A stretch of 64,000 bases of DNA, taken from assembly GCF_032854445.1 (NCBI RefSeq), contig NC_088301.1, forward strand, positions 25,962,402-26,026,401, given 5' to 3'. The notes beneath the pieces were generated by a model. It was given only the letters and a program-made list of their open reading frames with translations, did no database searches and was not told the origin of the DNA. This stretch comes from Liolophura sinensis (Eukaryota > Mollusca > Polyplacophora > Chitonida > Chitonidae). The position numbers and the translations under genes were made by a program. Shown here one piece after another: positions 12,101 to 27,100 of the stretch (position 1 is its first letter; every line of letters starts with the position of its first letter).

Positions 12101-15100
12101 TCCCTCGAAACTCTCATCCCGGCCCCAGGTGAAGTGCCCTTTAGCTGACAAGGTGGGACATGGTAGGTCTCCTTATAGACAGCAGGAAACTGTAACAAGA
12201 GAGATTAGATTTGGTATAGATTAGGCACTTGGGGACTGTATACCAGCCCAGTGACCTTCTCTAGTGCTGTGGAATGCTGTAGTGGTTTTTGATAGGCTGA
12301 TAGGCTGTCACTCGTGTAGCTGTCATATGACGTTCACATGTAAATGTATTTAGCTATACATTACATTGTACAAGTGCATAATGATTGGATTTTTATTTAA
12401 TGTGAAAAAATAAAGTACTGTAAGCAGGGTTGTCAAGGTCACGAAAAGAACTGGAATAGTAACAAATAATTGTCAGTTATAAATTATCATAATGAATAAT
12501 TAAAGTAATGAATAGTACGTTTTGAGAAAGTCTGTCCTGAATAGCCGGAATTTTCTCTGAACGTCAACATGTGCACGTGTGTATGTAGTAATAGTAATTG
12601 TATTGTCCTATGTATTACAATATATAATATTAGTAATAGTAATTAGTAATAGTAATTGTAATGTAGCATGAATAGTCATCGGTGGATTTTTGTTTCATTA
12701 TTAATGCTCCTTTCTGATGATGAAACATCTGATGTTACACTGTTCAATTGTGCACTCACTGTTGATCTTCATAATTTGTCATTTCGTATGAACCTGTAAC
12801 TAGAATGGCACACATAAAGTACTCTGAGGTCTGCTCAGAGGCCAAGTGTCTTAGGAATCTCTGTTTACTTTAACGTGCTGATAGTAAATATGACAGGTGT
12901 ACTGTCATATCAGGTATGTACCTTTTAAACAGGGCCTTACTTGTTATTGATTGGCTTTTCACCTGTGACAAAATTGATCAGAGGTTCAGTGATTTTGAAC
13001 AGTGAGCTATTTAACCCTGTACACGTACAGTGTGTCAGGGTGGGTACCTCTGACAACACAGCCTTGGTTTTTGTCAATAGCACGGCCATAATTCATATTG
13101 GTGGGTCTCGAGTGTCCGGGAAGGGAATTGAGTGGTATTTAGGTCTTAATGGTCATTGACGTCAGCTATTATAAATATTAATTCTTCAAGCATCCATGAT
13201 AGGAAGGAATACTCCCATCATTGGTGGAAAGATTGTGTGTGGGGAAAAAAAAATTATTTTAACGTGTTAAATCGTACATTATATATTTTCATGTATAAAT
13301 TTATGTGTACATGATCAAAAAAAAATTTAAACAGTGTAAAGTAAAATATAAAATAAAGAATGTTTATGCCCCTTCACTTGACTGAACCACTTCAATACAC
13401 AGACAACATGCTTTTTAAAAACTACAGACAGATCCCAAAGATTGGATCCCACCCACTATTGCACCGACACACCTGATTGTTCAAATTCCGGCAACCGCTT
13501 GGTAAAAGCGGCTACAATTGGACAAAAGGGCCTGTCATTAAGTTGACGGCCATTTCGAATAGACAGATTTGTCGATATTGCAGTAGGTAGAAAAGGGAAG
13601 CCCATTATAATGACTGAAATCATCATGCAAGGCGTAGATTTAGTACTGCTTGATTTTAAATTTTCATAAAATTTGTTATTTTCATTTTCTGTGTATGTAT
13701 CTTTTAAATTTTACCTGGAAGTAAAAAGTTTGACATCACCCTTATTCCTCAACATTTTTGAATATGAAAGAATAACTCTCAGTTGTGCAATTTATTCACG
13801 TTAATAATTTAATTTTGGAGACAAAACTACATTGATTGGATCGTCAAATTTCGGAGCTTCACAAAAAGCATAATTTTATCAGTCTACACAGAATAATGCC
13901 TTTAGAATATCCAAGGGTTGATCACAGTATACTCACGGCATAGCTCTAGTCTCACTCATGTCCAAACAGATAAACAAGCATATAAGAAAAAGTCGTAACA
14001 TTGTGGAGCTCTGAAATTAGCTTCAGGCTTCTTACATGTGTCTAGTTTTTGCACAGTTTTACTGATGTGTTGGTATACTCATTAGGTTTGAAATGAGTTT
14101 TTATGAGAAGTGTGCTGTGCACAAAATAGGACTGGGAGCAGGAAGTATGTCTGGACAGCTTGATCCTGGTGTGATGTGGGTAAAATGGTAACCATGGCGC
14201 CATTGTGATGTCATAATTACTTCATTGATGACATCACCAACCAGTTATGTCACAATAGCATTGGAATCATTGTGACACTATGCTGTTGTGAACCTGAAGT
14301 CACAATTAGAAGAGGCTAGGAAGGTGAAAGATATTTTACATGAAAACTATTGTGACATTCAGATGGACGACGTCACAATGAATGAATGGATGACTGAGTG
14401 AATTGATGTCACAGTGAAAAGGGACAAGCATCCATCATGACAAGAAACTGTCTCTAAATAGTATTGCTGCAGTGGCTTGAAAATAAAAATGATTGTTTCC
14501 ATTCATATGCATGTAAAGGAAAGAAAATGATGTAAACTTCTGAAAGAAAGAAATCTCTTTTTCACCCTTCACTCTTATTACCTTCATGAAAAAGCTATCT
14601 GGTGAGAATTCTGACAGGACTACATGTAAGGTAATTCTTCAATCTTTTCAACCGCCCCTGCAGCCAGTATTTTAGAGAGTGTAGAGAATTAATTTACATA
14701 GTTTTACTTTCATTTTTAGTGACCCAAACAAATTATTTTTATTGCCTTTTTCATAATAAATGTAATCATAAACTCCAAAGAAACAAGTGCTTTAGTGGTG
14801 GAATGATTGAAGATTTAAAATACGTCCTCAAAATATGTCTGGCCTACATCTCTTCAACATGTGGATATCAACAATGACTGCACTCTACAAACATTTAGTC
14901 ACCATCATTTATGAAGAATTTTTACCACATGCTCATAGAATGTTAAATTTTGTGTATTATCCAACAGACAATCATGCCAAGAGTTTCATGCAATTTCATG
15001 TCCGTGGCTTCAGTGCATTTGAAAGATCCACACAGATAGTGTCTTCGTAGCACATCTTGTCATAGACCAAGAAAGTGGGAATAATTCACCTGTAGGGCTG

Positions 15101-18100
15101 TTGTTAGGGGACTCGCTGTTTTCTAAAGCATTCTTTGTGACTTTCACCCCACACACTTATCTCACTGTCTAATCTTTGACAGTTGACAAGTTCTGGAGTG
15201 TATGTTGAAGTCCCTTGGACATCTTGTTCTCACATGCTCTTACCTGTATTCCTACCTCAGATTAACTAGTTGTAGTCCCTAAGTGTTAATAGTGTCTTTT
15301 CACCTGTTGTACCTGGTTGCACTGCCTGTGCTTCCCACCACCTTATTTGCACTTAGATTGACAGTGGAATTTCATCGACAGATTTCTTAAGAAATCAATA
15401 CATTAGTGCTTAGTTGAAATGCTGTTTAATTTCCTGCATGTATGTAATGGTGATTACAACTATATGTAATTACTTTAAGTGACATGAGTTTTCGTGCATT
15501 TTAGACGCATGTAAATGTCATAAAATAGTATTTTTGATACTGAAAGTTACACTTTTCCAGTAGACTATCTTGAAACTTTACAAACAAACCTCAAAACACT
15601 TCATATAAGGTCAGTAGAACTCTCAGAATCAGGAAAAAAAACTTGGTCATGCAGTATTTCAATTTGATTAACTTTGTTGAGGACGATCTGCTAAAACAGA
15701 TCAATCAATCATTTGTCAAAATGAATTTTGAAAAAAGAGCATTTATTTAGTATGATGTGCTAAAGAACAATGAACTGATCAGTGAAAAAAAAAGTGTTTT
15801 CGTTGAAAACATGTTTGAAAGAAGAAAATCTGTGTATCGGTTTATTTGATGTGATAATTTGATTTGATTGTTTAGAAGTTGTTTGTAATATAATGTTGTT
15901 CCAGTCAAGAATTTTCTTGCTGTTTAATAATAATCCTGTACACATTATCTTAGTAAGCATTCTGATTTGTTGGGTAATATATAGAATACAACTACTGAGT
16001 CCAGAAGATGGCTGACCAGAAAAGTGATTTGGGCCCAGTTTCACAAAGCGGGGTACAACATGTTTTTATCGCACATTTGTTGTACGATATTTTGTGCGTC
16101 ACTATTACCATACCATTGTCCTATATGTGCCAGTATCGGTACATGTAATACATCTTTGTCGCTAAACCTGAGGATGATCGTGCGTTTCCCTCCAGGCTCT
16201 GCCCGGTTTCATCCCACCATAATGCTGGCCGTAGTCGTATAAGTGAAATATTCTTGCGTACGGCGTAAAACACTAATCAAATAAATGAATAAATCTTGGT
16301 GGGCCCAGAATCAGTGAAGAAAATTGAATAAGAACAAGTATGAAAGACAGTAGCATTAGAGTGTCTTAACGTATCACTGCTAATAACCTCAAATTACCTG
16401 TGTTATTGTAGTTCAAACGATAACGTTATGTTACCTGCAGGTGTGTCTGTAGGTTCAGGTAAAGCTTAGTCCTGTGTCCAGTGATTAGGCTGGCCCTCGC
16501 TACCTGTGACAAGCTTATACACATCCGCGTGCTTGACAAGAAATACCTGAGATTTCTACCTGTAGAAGTTAGGAGCTGTTAGCCCCTTTCAGTAGCTTGC
16601 TCAAACACACAACCTCTTTTGTACTAGCGCGCTCAGATAAAAGAAGGCCATGCGAAATAAAAGCGTTTGAATCATAAAGCATGAAAAAACCTTGTTTGTC
16701 CAAGTCTACTCCTGGGTCTTTAATGGTGTGTTTTTTGCCGAGCACCACTTCAGTTAGTCTGTTATTGTATTGTGTGACGGCACAGCCTGCCTGAATAGCT
16801 GGGTTGTTTAGGGCTTGTTTGTCTTGGCAGGTTGAAAGTTGTATCGGTGGCATTTTGAGGGTGTTTGTAGTGTTACCATGTCGGTATTGATGGATTAGCC
16901 CTGGTAGTGATGGGAATGAGAGGAAATTTGATCAGTACGGATCATGGCTTTCACTGTGAGGATAGGATAAACGTCTCAATCAAGATTGATTAGACGTAGT
17001 TTTATGTAGGATTTAGGCTTACTAGATTGACATCATGGACTTATCGATTCTCTTTATTTATTTTTGCGCACTCAACAGTATTGCACGTGTACGGCTGCTT
17101 CTGAGTGGAGGAAACCGTGGATTTTTTTTTATTCATTTTGTTGGTGTTTTTATGATGGCATTCAGGTTTATTGGTGGAGTAAATCAGGGAAAACAAATTA
17201 CTAGCTACCTGACAAACAAAAAACCCTTGCTACGCAAAGGCTGGATATGAACACCTGACCTCAATGACTAAGGGCCTGATACAGCTAGTGTGAGCTGTAA
17301 CCATACTGTAGTTAGAAAGGCCCCCAGCACCCTGTGAATGAATGATCATTCTTTACCCTTATTCTAAGTTTTAGGAGGAATATTAGTACAGTGTGGAAAG
17401 CAAACAGTTACAATTTTCTCCATTTCTTATATGGAATGTAAAGATATGTATATTTATTTATTTATTTGATTGGTGTTTCATGCCGTACTCAAGAATATTT
17501 CACTTATACGACTGCCGCCAGCATTATGGTGGGAGAAAACCAGGCAGAGCCTGGGGTAAACCCACGACCATCCGCAGGTTTAAAGATATGTATATGTTGT
17601 TAAAGATGTACTAACTATGTGAGAAAAGAAAACTGCGTATCCCTGATACAATTACATGTATTTCTGTACATGACTGATAGGAGCAAAGAAGATGTCCCAG
17701 TAATTAGAAGAATGCCACATTGACAATATTTCAGAAATACTGTGGCCCGACCATGTTGAACCAGAAGACACTCTTTGACGTGTGGCTGATAACAACGCTA
17801 GTGTTAAACCAGAGCTGAAACAGCAAGAATTAGGCTACGTATCAATCTTAAAATTATTTTGCTGGCCGTCATCGTATAAACGGAAAATTCTTGAGCATGG
17901 CCTTAAACAACAAAGAAATAAAAAAACACACTACTGGTTGAAGGTTGCCAGTGAAGTCTTTAGTTATGTATATAAAAGTACATTTATTCCATGTTTTTGG
18001 TGGATATGATGTTAAGAGAACAGCCCTTTTAACAATGAGTGCTTTTGAATATGCCACCCCATTCATTTCCTCAATCAAAATTTTGCTGTTGTGACAAATG

Positions 18101-21100
18101 TGGCTGTCTGAGAATTACCCATACTGGCCATAAACAAGAGTATGCAATGTTTGATAAACAGTAGTTTGACATAATCAATCAACTATATGCGCATATAGTG
18201 TCTACTAATACTACAGTCAAGTGAGTGTACACTAAATGACCTAAAATTTATCTCACAAAAGTGCATTTTTAGAGGCAAATAAATGTCACAAAATATCATT
18301 TTTGGTGCTGAAACTTTTCTAGTAGAATATTATCCCATGTTCCAAGCAAACCTTAACTTTCTAAAAACAAATGGAATTCTGAGAATCAGGCAAAATGGGC
18401 AAGTTAGTCATGGACGAAATTTTTGGTCATTTAAAGCATACTTGTATCAACACCCTCTCGAATCTCTGTACAAATAACCTAGCTACATTCCCTTGTGTTA
18501 TTATAGATGTCTAGACTTCATTGTTATCAATTCGTTGTTGTGTCACAGATCATAAACTAAACCAATTGCCCGATAGAAGCCACTGAACTGTGGAAGGGCT
18601 TCATTACTGTTGTCACAGGTAATCTACCAAGGCAAAGGTTATCAAATTACAGACAAAAAGCTTGACTGAGCATTGTCCTGTAGAATTGGTTTTATTTGTA
18701 CATACATGTACTGTATTGTGGTGTTTCTTCCGTTCTTTGGTTTCTTTAGATGACTTTGTGGTTCTGTTTTGGATCTAATTACATATATACACAAGTGCAC
18801 CGTGTACTGCCTGTAGGTACATTTGTTATACAGGGGAAGAAGAACATTATTAGTAATTTTCATTCTGTGTGATTTTGATAATATTGCATTTTTCGATGTT
18901 TCATTTTTGCACCTACATTCAAGTAGAATATTGCATGTCCTGAACAACAAATGAGTATTTAAAGAGATGAAAACCAGAATTTCTCTACTATAACTTGTAT
19001 ATACCTGGAATTAATGAAGTAGCTATGCATGCTAAGGCTTAAATATAAGGATTTAAAGGCAAGTAAATTAGGTTATAAAACTACCTTTTTCTGCACTTTC
19101 TAAAAATGGGTATGTATGTTCAATCTTTCTATAACATCGTGACGTCACATTGCCTTCACAATCGGAGTGAATCTGTTTTTGCACAAACCTTACTGAACAG
19201 CCTTCAATACTTCCTTATATGGTAATACTCATTAATTATGGAGCATACATTAACTTTATTCTTGAGTACGGCATAAAACCCCAATCAAATAAATAAATAC
19301 ACCAACTTTTGTATCTCGGGTCTCAATGGAACTACTAAGAAAATCGATTACTGTGTGAAAATCATGATACCTAAGGTGACATTTTCTCAAAGTGCGTCAG
19401 TCGGCTAAACGTATTAAACTCAAGTTTGTTAACATTCTCAGGTATAGCCTCTTTACTAAAGGTGGCAAAATGCTATAATTTCACTTCCAGCATCCACAGC
19501 TTAAAAAATGGTGCTCATGCTGGGTTAATTTTTTGATACAGGTATGTTGTTGAGAAATATGCAAGGTGCATGTGGTGGTATGGTATGATATCATGCAAAC
19601 ATTAGGGGACATATATATCTTTAAGGTTAAAGTTGACAAGTTCACTACATAAACAGTAAGGAAAATCAATGCACTCGTGTAACCTGTAACAACTTTGCAC
19701 CAGCATGGTGCTCATAAAGTGGCAAACTCTCTAGGCTGTGTTTAACTGGAACAAATTGTCACTGCTTTATCAGTAAATCGTCAGATTCCTAGTAGATTGT
19801 TGTGGAAATAGGTCAAATGGATCAATTATGGTGATCTTCGAATTATGGCTGCTATAAATCAAAGTATGTGGGGATTTTTTTGCTTTGAAGTTGGACCTAT
19901 GTTTGTTAGGCTGGATTATTGTGTTTGAAAATGCTGGCACCTAAGTGTTTTTTTTTTATCCAGCATATCTTTTCTGCCGTGGCAAGTTTTATATCGTCAT
20001 GCAAGCTTGGACTGAATAACCTTTAGAGGTGTACATATTAAAATCACTCGGGGCCTCCGTGGCTCAGTTGGTTAGTGCGCTAGTGCAGCGTAATGACCCA
20101 GGAGTCTCTCACCAATGCGGTCGCTGTGAGTTCAAGTCCAGCTCATGCTGGCTTCCTCTCCGGCTGTATGTGGGAAGGTCTGCCAGCAACCTGTGGATGG
20201 TCCTGGGTTTCCCCCTGGGCTCTTCCCGGTTTCCACCCACTATAATGCTGGCCGCTGTCGTATAAGTGAAATATTCTTGAGTTGACGCCAATCAAATAAA
20301 TAAATAAAAAAAATTAACATTACTCTTGTACTATAGAAGCACTGAAGGACACCATGGTGACACTTCAGCTTAAACACTTGGTTGGTGGAAAGTTAATCAG
20401 AAATTATTGGTGATTTTTATAATGTGCTATCAGTCCAAAAGATTGATTTATTTATTTATTTGATTGGTGTTTTACTCTATCCTCAAGAATATTTCACTTA
20501 TAGGTGGTAGGAAACTGCAGAGCCCAGGGGAAACCCACAACTATCCACAGGTTCTAAACTATTGAAATGTCTATGAAAAAGGCGTCCAATGAAATGATTT
20601 CAAACTTGTGGCTTCCATGAATCTGGTATTTGTATGTTTGGTAGAACAGTCTCTGCTTCATGAATATTAAAATAAATCAGTCAGTTGGTCTTACCAATGC
20701 TTGAAAATAATTGCAAACATTTTAGGCATACTCGTTTCAATGAACTCACCTTCCTGTAGACTTGATAGATTAAGCATACATGTAAAATAGGCTTTGTAAA
20801 CTATGAAAAAGTATTAATCTTTCAAGAGCTCTTTAGCTTCACTTGATGCATACGGGGAATTTTTTCTTGATTTAGGCATAAGAAAAACGACAAAAGCCCC
20901 CCAAGAAAACAAGGCTTCCCATTTCCCATGGGTTACCCATATGTGAATCCAGTTTTTCACTGGATTGGTTAAGTTTTTGTTTTATGTGTGGATGTTTATT
21001 GATGTTCCTGATTTTATAGGAAATATTATAGTTTGTACCAGTTGGTCTGCAGAATAGAAGGGTTACAGTTTGCCTTTCTTCCTTGTAGGTAAAGGCAGCC

Positions 21101-24100
21101 CCCCAAAATACTGAAGATAAGGCTTATGTTAAAACAGACAGAGATCCAAGGTGAGTGTTATTACTACTGAATGTAAATATGCAGATCTCAGTTTGTCTCT
21201 ATGTTTTTGTACCCCCCAGAAGTTTAACTTAACTTTGCCTTTTTGTTGCACACTTGTGGTTGTACTTAAATTTGTTATTTGCATTTTTGGTTATATCCAG
21301 GGGCCTATTCTACAAAGTTGGTTTTGACTTAAAAATCATATTTTCAATCTGATTTTATCATTTATTTGTGAAGGGTTGAAATTTGGTTCTCTTGGCAAGT
21401 GCTGAGTTAAGACAAAAAGCCACAATTTAGCCCTTGAGAGTGATTCCACAAAGCCAATTTCTATATGCCCCTGCCCTTGGGCGTTGCTTATTATGTTAAT
21501 GTGATTTTGCCCATCTGTCCTGCAGTATTCGTATCCGGGCTGCAACTCCCAACAGATTTCCAATCAGAGTTTTAATTTTTGGTGGATGCATAGGTAAACA
21601 AATGACGATGTATCGCAACTCACATTTGTACATTTCTGTGGTAACCACATTTTCCTGATATATACTATATATATAGATATGATTTCATGTCCAAGCTATA
21701 ATTCCAACTGTTTTCTGGGTAGAGTTTTAATTTTTGGTGGATATCTTCATATGCACGACAGTGTGTCACGAATCACATTTGTTCATTTTCGAGGTTGTCA
21801 TGGTTACCAGATCAAACTACTTATTGTATATAGATAGATATGATTTCGTGTCCGAGCTATAACAACAATTGTTATTGGCATTGAGTTTTCATTTTCATCA
21901 TTGGATACATTTGTCCATTTGAGTGGTTGTCATGGTAACCACATACCTGTCATCAACACCCATGAATATTCCCCTCACCCGTTATACTCACCACAATGCT
22001 GCTAGTATTCTATCATACATTTCAAGCAAGTGTATTTGGTGGGGCATATCTTGTGTTCACCCGAACTCGTGGTTAAGCCAAAACCTTAATACAATACACA
22101 TCTCATGGCCTCAGGTTTTCATAACATTTCAAATTTTGACAGAAATCAAGCTTTGTACGATCGGCCTCTGGTGTTGATTGAGTAATGGCACCAAAAGTTC
22201 ATCAATGTGTTCTTACTGCAAATAATGTGTCAGTTATATGCAGTTTGTTATAAGTTTTTGGTCTTTTCCATTTATATTGAACTTGTACAATTTTGTTCCA
22301 TTCCACATACCAGGTTGCCAAGCCCCTCTCCAGAAGAATGCCTCAGTGACTTTGATGAGATTGTCACCATCAGTAAAGATCCCTTACCGAAAGATTTTAG
22401 TGATGAAAACTGTGCTATAAATCCATGCTCTAGCCTTGAGAGCAATTTGGATGAACTGCGTTCATTAAGAACTCAAAATAAAGTGGCTGCCATGAGAAGG
22501 GAGACAGTTGGTGGAACTATTGATGAGGAAAGAGTTTTTTCTCCTCGACCTCAACAAGTTGCCATCAGCCTGCCTAGAGTTGAGCAGTCAGAGAGTTTGA
22601 ACACATCAAAAGATGAGAGTTTCTCTGCGGTGGAGTCAGAAGGCTGTCATGACCAGAGGTATTCGTCCAGACCCATGTCTGTTGTCCTACCCGGGCAGGA
22701 TTCTAGGTGAGTTGATGAATTCATGATGATTTGATTTGTGATCCTAGCAAACAGTGGTGGTGGTGGTGGGAGAGGGGGATACGAAGTAAACTTCCACTAT
22801 TTTTGCCAACTTTCGCAAATCTTCATAAATCTGTATTATCTTAACTGACTTTCAAAAATCATTTCAGTGATTGGTATTTTCAAGTGTATGCCAAATTGTG
22901 CAGGTAAAATTTTTTTGAGTCAGATGGTAACTTTCACAAAGACTTGTTTTGATGTGTTGTAACATGGGGAAAATCCACAAAGAAAGTTATGGGCAGGCTT
23001 CCTCTCAGGTCTGCCAGCAACCCGCGGATGGTTGTAGGATTCCCTTGGGTTCTGTCCGGTTTCCTCCCGCCGTAATGCTGACCGCTGTCATATAAGTGAA
23101 ATATTCTTGAGTACGGCGTAAAACACCAATCAAATAAATACCTAAAAGTTAGGAAAGTAGTGCTACAATCATGGACTCAAATACAGCTTGTTGCAGATTG
23201 AATTTGAAATTATGATGTTTCAGACAGCAACCTCTAAGGGTTATTAATGGGAAAAAGAAGACCATTTTTAATGGTTGGGCTAGTCCCTGTAGTTTATTTT
23301 GATATGATGTTACTGAAATACAGGGCATTGTTGTCCTCTTCCAGACTTTGACAAAACCAAAATTTCTGGTATCTCTAACCAATATCAATACCTCCAACGT
23401 GCTTAAGTAACATGTCTATATGCTGTTGATACAGGGTTATGGTGAATGTACTGGAGAGTCGACCATATAGTGCAGTGGAGGCCTACAAGTTTGTTGTGGC
23501 TCACCCAGCGAAGGGTTACCAGAGCTGTCAAACTTCCCTACCACACAAGTCTTACATTAGGAGGAAAAGTGCCCCAGCGTCGCGGTGGAGACAACCCGTA
23601 CATCTCTCACGTAAGTGCCTGACTAGGGCCAAGACAGAATTGACTCTGGGCTTCTTTTACATGTAGATGTAGCCATGTACCCTTACGGACTTAAAATTTT
23701 GCCCACAAAAGTGCATTTTTAGAGGCAAATAATTGTCATAAAATATTATTTTTGGTGCTGAAACTTTCCAGTAGAATATCATCCCATGTTCCCAACAAAC
23801 CTCAAACCACTTTTCTAAAATCAGTGTAACTGTCAGAATCAGGAAAAATGAGCAAATTAGTCATGGCCAAAATTTATGATCATTTTGGATATTCTCATAG
23901 CAGAGTTCATATGGGTCATGGAAAACTGGAAAGTCTTGGATTTTGAGAATTTTAAAGCCTGAAAAACTGATATTTTAGTCTGAAAGTCATGGAAGTTTAG
24001 AATTGTAATGTGAAAGGCAGAGTATCTTTTTAAAGTATTTATTTTAGTGTTAAATTTGGAGTCAGTTTAAAAATCAGTGCGATGACTGCATCGAGCACAT

Positions 24101-27100
24101 ATCCTATTGTTGTGGTTTCAAACGGTTTTATGTCTGCATGGACATAAAGCAGACTTCTGTAATCACGTGGAAGCGTCATCAAGACTGCACTCAGGGGCAA
24201 ATGTGATAGGCAGCACATTACCTAATATTGGACTAAGGTTATGTGGGTCAAGTAGCCTTAATTCAGTATTATATAACAAGGACAACGTGGCTGAGTTCGC
24301 ACAACACCATCACGTCAGTCAACCTATTGCGAAGAGAATGTACTAAAATAATTATGATTAAAACTGAGGAAGACATGAACTGTTGGTGGCAGGAGCACAG
24401 ACTAACTGCTAAGTGTAGCGTGAGCTTGTTTCTTGCATGCTTGAGCTGTCAGTGTAATCCCCTGACCACCCCTGATCCTCTCCTGCTGTACCCAGTCAGT
24501 AAGAGCCACAATCAACGCAGTGAATCATGGGATACACTATCTGGGTCTAGGGCGAAACTTAGGCCATTTACCGAATCCCAGCTCAAGATGGGCGATGGTT
24601 CCCCCCATCTTCCCCTCCCCTGTACACCCCCCTCACCCCACCCCACCCCCTCAAACACAATGTATGGGACTGTGTGTTATGTTAAGGGACACTGATATAT
24701 CTCAATGGCTTGGTTAGTTCTCAAGCATGAAACAACGAGAAGTGGGACCTTGTCTGTTAAAGCATGCACTATGGAGGATATATCATGACAGTCACAAATA
24801 TTTTCCACACAACAGTATGTCAAAAAAAAAAATGCATGATATCAGTTTTTGACAGTCACAGATATGTAGAGATATCTCAATTGAAGTCACTGTTTTTTAG
24901 CTTAAAGGTAGAATATATAACACTTCACAGAGTTCACCAAAGCTGTCTATTGTATTTAATTAGGGTCAGGATTTTTGAATTACCTCGGAAAGGATTAAAA
25001 AAATGTTTAATGTTTATCCTGGACTTCCGAACAAAAGTAAAAGCTGTCATAAAGCCGGGTCTTCAGCTGGCTTATGCCGCTTTAACTTTGATACTAGCCA
25101 TTAGCCGTTTTCTGAGGTCCCACCTAACCACAGCTTTCTACAAGTGCACCTCTTAAATGGGAGAGGGACCTCAAGGGAGGTAATTCAGTGCTGCCTAGTA
25201 ACATGTGAAAGAATGGCATACAAGAACAGTACATGTAAATTAATCAAAAGTTATGAAAGGAGTCTCACATTTTGTTTCAGAAACGCAACAGGCCTTCTCA
25301 CGTCCCTCAACAGCCATGTACAGGTCATTGTCTCCTGAACCAAAGGATACCAAGCAAGGCCAGTTTCATGTGCTGAAGACTGACAACTGGCTGGCAAATG
25401 GCCGGGATGTGTACAAAGAGATGCAAGACAAGAGACCAAAGTCTGGTCATGCCCCTGGGTGGAAGGAAGAGTTGTTAAGGAGCAGAAGATCTCGACCCCA
25501 CTCCAAGACAACTTGTCCTGTAACCCCACAAACATCCAGAGACTGGTATTGCTACAGAAATTATTATTTAATTCATTCATTAGTAATGTTGTGCGTGGAA
25601 AGGTTAAATAAATAAGGAAGGTAAATAAATCTTTAATGTTTTTTTAATTTATACCATTTCCTTTCGTTAGTCTCAGATTTCCTTTAAAAAATGCCATAAC
25701 AAAGGAAGGTTTTTGGAAGTACAGTATTATATCTAGAATAATAAGATTTAAACTTTTTTATTAAGTCTAATATAAACAACCATTATTTATTTATTTGATT
25801 GGTGTTTCACACCATACTCAAGAATATGTAACAAAACATTAATCTGTATGCATACATACCTATCCCAGATTCTTGCAACAAAGAAAAGATTTTTTAACAA
25901 AACCTTAATTCTTAATAATATTGAATCTATGAGTTGTAACACATATACATGTTTTACTTTAATTCTCCAACCTTTTTGCATGTTTTCAAGGTGTTGATTC
26001 AAGCATGCTCCGAAGCATTATTCTGTGTTGACTGATGAAATTATACTTTTTGTGAAGCCCTGGCACTTGCCAATACAGCTGATGTAGCTTTGTGTCCAAA
26101 ATCAAATTAAAAGCGTGCATAAGTTGCGCTGATAGAAAACGGAAACAGTCATTATACCTAATGGTATAAAACCTAGGTGAAATTTTTTGACCAGGCCTCT
26201 GGCAATCCAGTTCAAGTGTTTAAATTGTCATTCAAGAATTTTTGACCAGTAAATTTTTTTTTATTTTCCAGGCATAATAATTCGGCTTGGATCCCATTAA
26301 CTCTGGCCCATAATGATTTTCTACAAGGTATGTATATAAGTGTTCATTTAGTTTGTATATGTGAAAGGCTCTGTGTAGAGTATACAGCATTCATGTATGT
26401 GTACTGTATCCAGTGTTTGCACTATGTGCTTTGTCCATTCTTTCCGTTTGTTCTTTATATATACGTTAATGCTTCTAAAATTTGGGACAGAAATTAGTAG
26501 TGTTGAAAGGAATATATTACATTTCTTTGCCAGCATTTTGGAAAAGTAAAGATATGAGTATGTTGTTCATTAGATGGTCTAAGCTTGTAAGAAAAAAGAA
26601 ACTCAGTATTGCTGCTAGAATTACATATGTATTGGCTAAAATGAGAAACGAGGTACACTTGAAGAATGCTAAACTTTACGTGAAATACAGTACATTATAA
26701 ATAATCAAAGTGCTTTCAGACAAGTTCATTTTGATGATCTCAGTATTTCAACTTTAATTAAGTCATCCTCAGGAGAATTGTGCCAAGTAAGGCACATTTT
26801 ACCTATATATACAGGTATACACTAAAACCACACCTTAAATGTTTATTAAAAGGCTTGTGTTACTAGACGTAAGCATTAATTATGCTTTTCTGGGAGCAAA
26901 CTGTATACATGTATATATGGCTAAAAAGTACGTCACTTGGCACACTTCCCCTGAGGATGACTTAATTAAAGTTGAAATATTGGGATCATCAAAATGAATT
27001 TCATATGGAGTTGCTTTCCTTATTTATTATGCTAAGCTGTTCATTGGATCAACTAGATACAGTACTTACACTTACGTGTACCATCTGATATAGCCATTAT

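Larger units (their letters stand above)
11820..21088. other. Right part of intron 8 of the RPxS gene
   Basis: Nine kilobases without a supportable gene. The first 400 bp probably hold the 5' UTR and promoter of the ankyrin gene. The rest contains AT-rich unique sequence, a cluster of GTCACAAT and CRE-like sites at 14185-14435, two copies of dispersed family A (about 15486-15652 and 18240-18425), and SINE copies at 16165, 17450, 19255, 20050 and 20444. Confidence 0.6.

Noticed and set aside
20050..20140. tRNA-like sequence with A and B boxes
   Set aside because: It is the head of a SINE with a 3' body and AT-rich tail; similar heads lie at 49130 and 50534, and the cloverleaf is degenerate.
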